From Crocinitomix sp. (GTDB taxonomy: Bacteria; Bacteroidota; Bacteroidia; Flavobacteriales_D; Crocinitomicaceae): a stretch of 7,185 nt of DNA. The stretch is taken from positions 1 through 7,185 of the forward strand of contig JADZFJ010000501.1 in the NCBI GenBank assembly GCA_020849935.1. Reading direction: 5' to 3'. A program made the position numbers and the translations under genes. This document shows positions 5,885 to 7,185 of the stretch, in pieces; the first letter of the stretch is position 1; every line of letters begins with the position of its first letter. Under the pieces are notes generated by a model. It saw nothing but the letters and a program-made list of their open reading frames with translations, did no database searches and was not told the origin of the DNA.

Positions 5885-7171
5885 TTAATCTTCTTCTTCA
5901 AACCAAGTTCTACTCTTAGAAACGATTTTTTCAAAAAAGCTTCCTTTTGTTTTTGTCGAGTGATTTTTTGCGGAATTATCCACTTTTTCAACCACTTCTT
6001 GTGTTGTATTTCTGTAGGCGTTTTGAAATCCTTTCACCACTAATCCAATCCCTGTTGCATACATTGGACTGGTGATATTGTCCACCAAAGTCGTTGGTGC
6101 CAAATGTTCGTTTGGATAACCAATTCTTGAATCCATTCCCGTGATATACTCAAACAATTGAGTGATATGTTTTAATTGAGCACCACCACCAGTAACGACG
6201 ATTCCGCCAATTAATTTCTTTTCGTACCCTGAATTTTTAATTTCAAAATAAACGTGTTCGATAATTTCTTCCATCCGCGCTTGGATGATTGAAGCTAAGT
6301 TACGAACTGAAATTTCTTTTGGCTCACGTCCTCTTAGGCCAGGAATACATACAATCTCATTTTCTTGACACTCACTCGCCAAGGCCGATCCAAACTTCAC
6401 TTTTAAAAGCTCCGCTTGACGTTTCATAATCGTGCAACCTTCTTTAATATCTTCAGAAATAATATTACCTCCAAAAGGAATTACAGCGGTGTGTCTGATA
6501 ATACCATCTTGGAAAATCGCAATATCCGTTGTTCCACCACCTATATCTACTAAAACAACCCCTGCTTCTTTTTCTTCTTCACTTAAAACCGCTTCGGAAG
6601 ATGCCAATGGCTCAAGAATCATTTCATCAACTTCTAACCCTGCTTTGTCCACACATTTTTTAATGTTTTTGGCAGCAGCAATTTGTCCGGTGATAATATG
6701 GAAATTCGCTTCTAAACGAACTCCCGCCATGCCAATAGGATCTTTAATTCCTTGTTCGGCATCAACAATATATTCTTGTGGCAATACATGGATAATTTCT
6801 TCTCCTGGTTGCATCACCAATTTATACATGTCTTCCACCAAATTATCGATGTCGGATTGACTGATTTCTTTTTCGGTATTGTCTCGCATTAACATTCCTC
6901 GGTGTTGCAAGCTATTAATATGCTGTCCAGCAATTCCGACATTTACTACACGAACGTGCAATTCGCCATCCACACGACTTTGTGCTTCTTCTACTGCTGC
7001 AATAATTGATTGAACAGTTTTTTCAATATTTGAAACGACACCGCGGGTAACACCAACGCTTTCAGATTTGCCCATAGACAAAATCTCAATTTTATTGTGA
7101 GCGGTTTTTCGTCCAACAATACACGCAATTTTCGTCGTTCCAATATCTAATCCTACAACAATTTCAGACAT
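5885..7171 (-). CDS. ftsA: Cell division protein FtsA
   Basis: FtsA, an actin-like ATPase that anchors FtsZ filaments to the inner membrane and recruits later division proteins. It is 428 aa, a normal length, and complete. The phosphate-1 loop is LDIGTTKIACIVG (8-20), the 1C (SHS2) domain falls at roughly 85-165, phosphate 2 is VDIGGGTTDIAIF (208-220), and the adenosine motif is GGIVVTGGGAQL (322-333). A flexible Ser/Thr/Lys linker (about 388-409) leads to GSFFEKIVSKSRTWFEEED (410-428), an amphipathic helix with F412, F413, I416, V417, W423 and F424 on one face; this is the membrane-targeting sequence. The ATG at 7171 gives the family's typical M-x-E-I-x-V-G-L-D-I-G start. It precedes ftsZ by 76 nt with no terminator between, so they are co-transcribed. 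The upstream dcw gene, probably ftsQ, lies outside the window. Confidence 0.98.
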   Translation of the reverse strand: MSEIVVGLDIGTTKIACIVGRKTAHNKIEILSMGKSESVGVTRGVVSNIEKTVQSIIAAVEEAQSRVDGELHVRVVNVGIAGQHINSLQHRGMLMRDNTEKEISQSDIDNLVEDMYKLVMQPGEEIIHVLPQEYIVDAEQGIKDPIGMAGVRLEANFHIITGQIAAAKNIKKCVDKAGLEVDEMILEPLASSEAVLSEEEKEAGVVLVDIGGGTTDIAIFQDGIIRHTAVIPFGGNIISEDIKEGCTIMKRQAELLKVKFGSALASECQENEIVCIPGLRGREPKEISVRNLASIIQARMEEIIEHVYFEIKNSGYEKKLIGGIVVTGGGAQLKHITQLFEYITGMDSRIGYPNEHLAPTTLVDNITSPMYATGIGLVVKGFQNAYRNTTQEVVEKVDNSAKNHSTKTKGSFFEKIVSKSRTWFEEED

Positions 7172-7178
7172 ATATTTA

Positions 7179-7184
7179 CCTTTT
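7179..7184 (-). promoter_or_regulatory. Shine-Dalgarno-like site of ftsA
   Basis: On the - strand AAAAGG sits 7 bases before the ftsA ATG. It is noteworthy because no other gene here has a comparable purine-rich site and Bacteroidetes rarely use one. The TAA formed with base 7185 could be the stop of the preceding gene, but the window ends there. Confidence 0.35.
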
Positions 7185-7185
7185 A

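Noticed and set aside
6432..6860. A 142-codon open frame on the + strand opposite ftsA.
   Set aside because: It is antisense to conserved FtsA motifs and has no recognisable domain.
1..7185. tRNA or rRNA genes, CRISPR arrays, insertion sequences or attachment sites.
   Set aside because: No cloverleaf-like sequence, regularly spaced repeat array, transposase gene or paired terminal repeat was seen.

Overview
The window looks like a chromosomal segment of an AT-rich Bacteroidetes, most probably a Flavobacteriaceae member. Three things point there. FtsA and FtsZ are of the flavobacterial type, and FtsZ ends in a long acidic tail finishing with NNSFLHDNVD. Three intergenic regions carry the Bacteroidetes -7 promoter element TAnnTTTG. 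Clear Shine-Dalgarno sequences are almost absent. Family names come from recognising motifs by eye; no database search was run.

Layout, left to right. (1) 1-495 (+): 3' part of a PHP-family phosphatase of the CpsB/YwqE type, cut by the window edge. (2) 651-1088 (+): a small 145-aa protein, perhaps YidB/DUF937-like. It ends at a strong hairpin (1096-1132) that appears to serve the convergent gene as well. (3) 1190-1639 (-): a GatB/YqeY-domain protein with its own promoter. (4) 1774-3199 (-): a two-gene toxin-antitoxin module. The MqsR-like toxin is transcribed first. The antitoxin fuses a degenerate MqsA-like N-terminus, an HTH and a SocA/Panacea (DUF4065) domain. (5) 3400-4152 (+): a DUF5995-family protein, divergent from the TA module. 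(6) 4237-7171 (-): ftsA then ftsZ, the distal end of a dcw (division and cell wall) cluster, closed by a terminator at 4184-4214.

ftsA and ftsZ form one operon: FtsA tethers FtsZ filaments to the membrane through a C-terminal amphipathic helix. From general knowledge of flavobacterial genomes, a yqeY gene commonly follows ftsZ directly. Here the TA module and the DUF5995 gene sit between them, so 1.7-4.2 kb reads as an accessory islet inserted at the end of the dcw cluster. The most interesting system is this TA pair. Three of four expected zinc-ligand positions in the antitoxin are not cysteine, and several catalytic positions of E. coli MqsR appear to be replaced in the toxin. No RNA gene, insertion sequence, CRISPR array or origin was found, and no stretch over 300 bases lacks a gene.
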